Shown here piece after piece: positions 60,901 to 64,000 of a DNA stretch of 64,000 nt. The notes beneath the pieces are model-generated. The model saw nothing but the letters and a program-made list of their open reading frames with translations, had not been told where the DNA came from and did not search any database. The stretch spans positions 21,001 through 85,000 of the forward strand of contig JAOSKR010000001.1 in NCBI GenBank assembly GCA_027493545.1. The letters run 5' to 3'. A program made the translations under genes and the position numbers. This DNA is from Roseovarius sp. GTDB taxonomy: Bacteria > Pseudomonadota > Alphaproteobacteria > Rhodobacterales > Rhodobacteraceae. Positions within the stretch are counted from its first letter, which is position 1. Each line of letters begins with the position of its first letter.

Positions 60901-60907
60901 ACGTTAG
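54972..60907 (+). CDS. druE: Giant DEAD/DEAH helicase with DUF1998-type region, DruE-like (one frame break)
   Basis: About 1,978 residues after repair. SF2 motor: Walker A TGTGSGKTESF (~residue 115), DEVH box WLVLDEVHTYTGAQ, motif III GTSASL, SF2 C-terminal lobe LVFADNRQDAAF, TTTMEMGVDLGE and QQRAGRAGRR. Then a cysteine-containing part (CPTCQH, CPQCGARA) and the DUF1998 core SDSVPGGAGYCRRLL with CETSCSRCLNDY. The last ~250 residues form another domain ending with RNRHFHDRVV, resembling PLD/MIT-type ends. The raw sequence stops at 58229 and restarts at 58232. Adding one C to the run 58211-58216 gives PYLTLDNPSFF in a single frame. Known DruE proteins are needed for Druantia anti-phage defence; mechanism is not settled. 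Confidence 0.75.
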
Positions 60908-61288
60908 GGCGACGCATCGCTTTGTTGAGGCACTCTTTGCATAAAGTAAGCGAGAAAATGCATGCAGGATATCGCCTACTTCTTCCCACATCCAGAACTT
61001 CTAAGTCTTGCTCCTGTGGCATGGCACCGGACGGATCGAAGCAAATTGCCAACGTCTTCAGATGACCGCTGATACTCAATCCTCATGAAGTGCCGGAGGC
61101 CAAGATGGAAGGGAGGGATGGCATGAACGATGAGGCAGCACTGGAAGCAAAGGACATCGACGACACCGATTTACGAAGCGATATGAAGGACTTCGGCCCT
61201 CTTGCTTCCACAGTGCTTCCACGGGCCCTCGAAACGCAAACGCCGCCCCGGAGGGCGGCGTATAAGCGTTTGAAAACGCGAAGGATTT
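60908..61288. other. Right junction region with repeat and terminator
   Basis: 380 bases with no convincing gene. TGCTTCCACAGTGCTTCCA plus CGGGCC (61203-61227) nearly repeats 1036-1061 at the left end: a possible integrase arm site. The open frame 61090-61332 ends in the antisense tRNA peptide and is not supported as a gene. Confidence 0.6.
61241..61260 (-). terminator. Terminator of the rRNA operon
   Basis: CGCCGCCC-CCGG-type stem loop (61241-61260), followed on the minus strand by TTTGCGTTT. It lies 29 bases downstream of tRNA-fMet in the transcription direction, where the rrn transcript should end. Confidence 0.7.
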
Positions 61289-61365
<77 letters not shown>

Positions 61366-61433
61366 CCAGGTTGTGATCGCCCCGCCAAGGCAGGGCGGCA
61401 TCGTGAGAGAGATACGTTCAGGGGTCTTTCTAG

Positions 61434-61548
61434 GTTTGGCGGCGACCTACTCTCCCACGTCTTGAGACGCAGTACCATCGGCGCTAAGGCACTTAACGGC
61501 CGGGTTCGGAATGGGACCGGGTGTTTTGCTCTTGCCGTGACCACCAAA
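61434..61548 (-). rRNA. 5S ribosomal RNA
   Basis: About 115 nt. On the minus strand it begins TTTGGTGGTCACGGCAAGAG and ends GGTCGCCGCCAAA; the two ends pair. Conserved internal CCGGCCGTTAAGTGCC and GTGGGAGAGTAGGTC blocks are present. Placed between 23S and tRNA-fMet. Confidence 0.93.
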
Positions 61549-61647
61549 CCGAGAAAGACACCTGAAATCCAAGTCGGCACACGCGAAGTGTACGGCTTTT
61601 CGGTCCGGTCTGGCGCAGTCTCGTTTTCGAGTCTGGCTTCTACCGGA

Positions 61648-64000
<2,353 letters not shown>

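Noticed and set aside
51650..60907. DISARM (DrmA/DrmB) or Dpd assignment for the helicase pair
   Set aside because: Motor and DUF1998 core appear to be one ~1,980-residue chain once one C is restored, and no DISARM methyltransferase or PLD gene is next to it; Druantia III fits better.

Overview
The window reads as high-GC alphaproteobacterial DNA, most likely Rhodobacterales. The right end carries the 3' part of an rRNA operon on the minus strand (23S, 5S, initiator tRNA-Met in alphaproteobacterial order), and the tail genes resemble those of Rhodobacter-type gene transfer agents and their phage relatives. The species cannot be fixed from this sequence.

Layout. (1) 1-903: 3' part of a large serine recombinase from a neighbouring older element. 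(2) 860-904 and 61289-61333: two imperfect copies (43/45) of the 3' half of tRNA-fMet, read here as the att sites of one roughly 60 kb integrated element. Just inside each copy lies a related TGCTTCCA-type repeat, a possible integrase arm site. (3) 1090-12677: left cargo arm with a DUF6880-type gene, a tyrosine integrase, a small HTH protein, a type I restriction-modification operon (hsdM, hsdS, an unknown gene, hsdR), a HrgA/COG2958-like gene and a small unknown gene. (4) 12774-51564: a tailed-phage genome read leftwards. From right to left it holds an XRE/ImmA-IrrE regulatory cassette, a replication module (AAA ATPase, DUF669, nuclease, helicase, primase, RuvC-like resolvase), a ParB-domain DNA methyltransferase, terminase, portal, a protease-capsid fusion, tail genes, a lysis cassette set inside the tail module, and GTA-like baseplate and host-specificity genes. 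(5) 51650-60907: right cargo arm, a two-gene unit of a ~1,110-residue unknown protein and a ~1,980-residue DEAD/DEAH helicase with a DUF1998-type region. This is the architecture of a type III Druantia anti-phage system (DruH-DruE). (6) 61203-64000: terminator, tRNA-fMet, 5S and partial 23S.

Together this looks like a prophage, or a composite island, carrying a defence system at each end: type I restriction beside the integrase and a Druantia-like unit beside the tRNA junction. The prophage repressor gene and the Druantia-like unit are divergent and share an intergenic region with a 20-bp operator-like palindrome, so the defence unit may be wired to the prophage switch.

Caution on sequence quality. 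At least 25 otherwise well-conserved genes are broken or wrongly joined by single-base shifts, many of them at short homopolymers, in host-type, cargo and phage genes alike. I read most of these as base-calling errors and give gene spans across them; each entry names its breaks.
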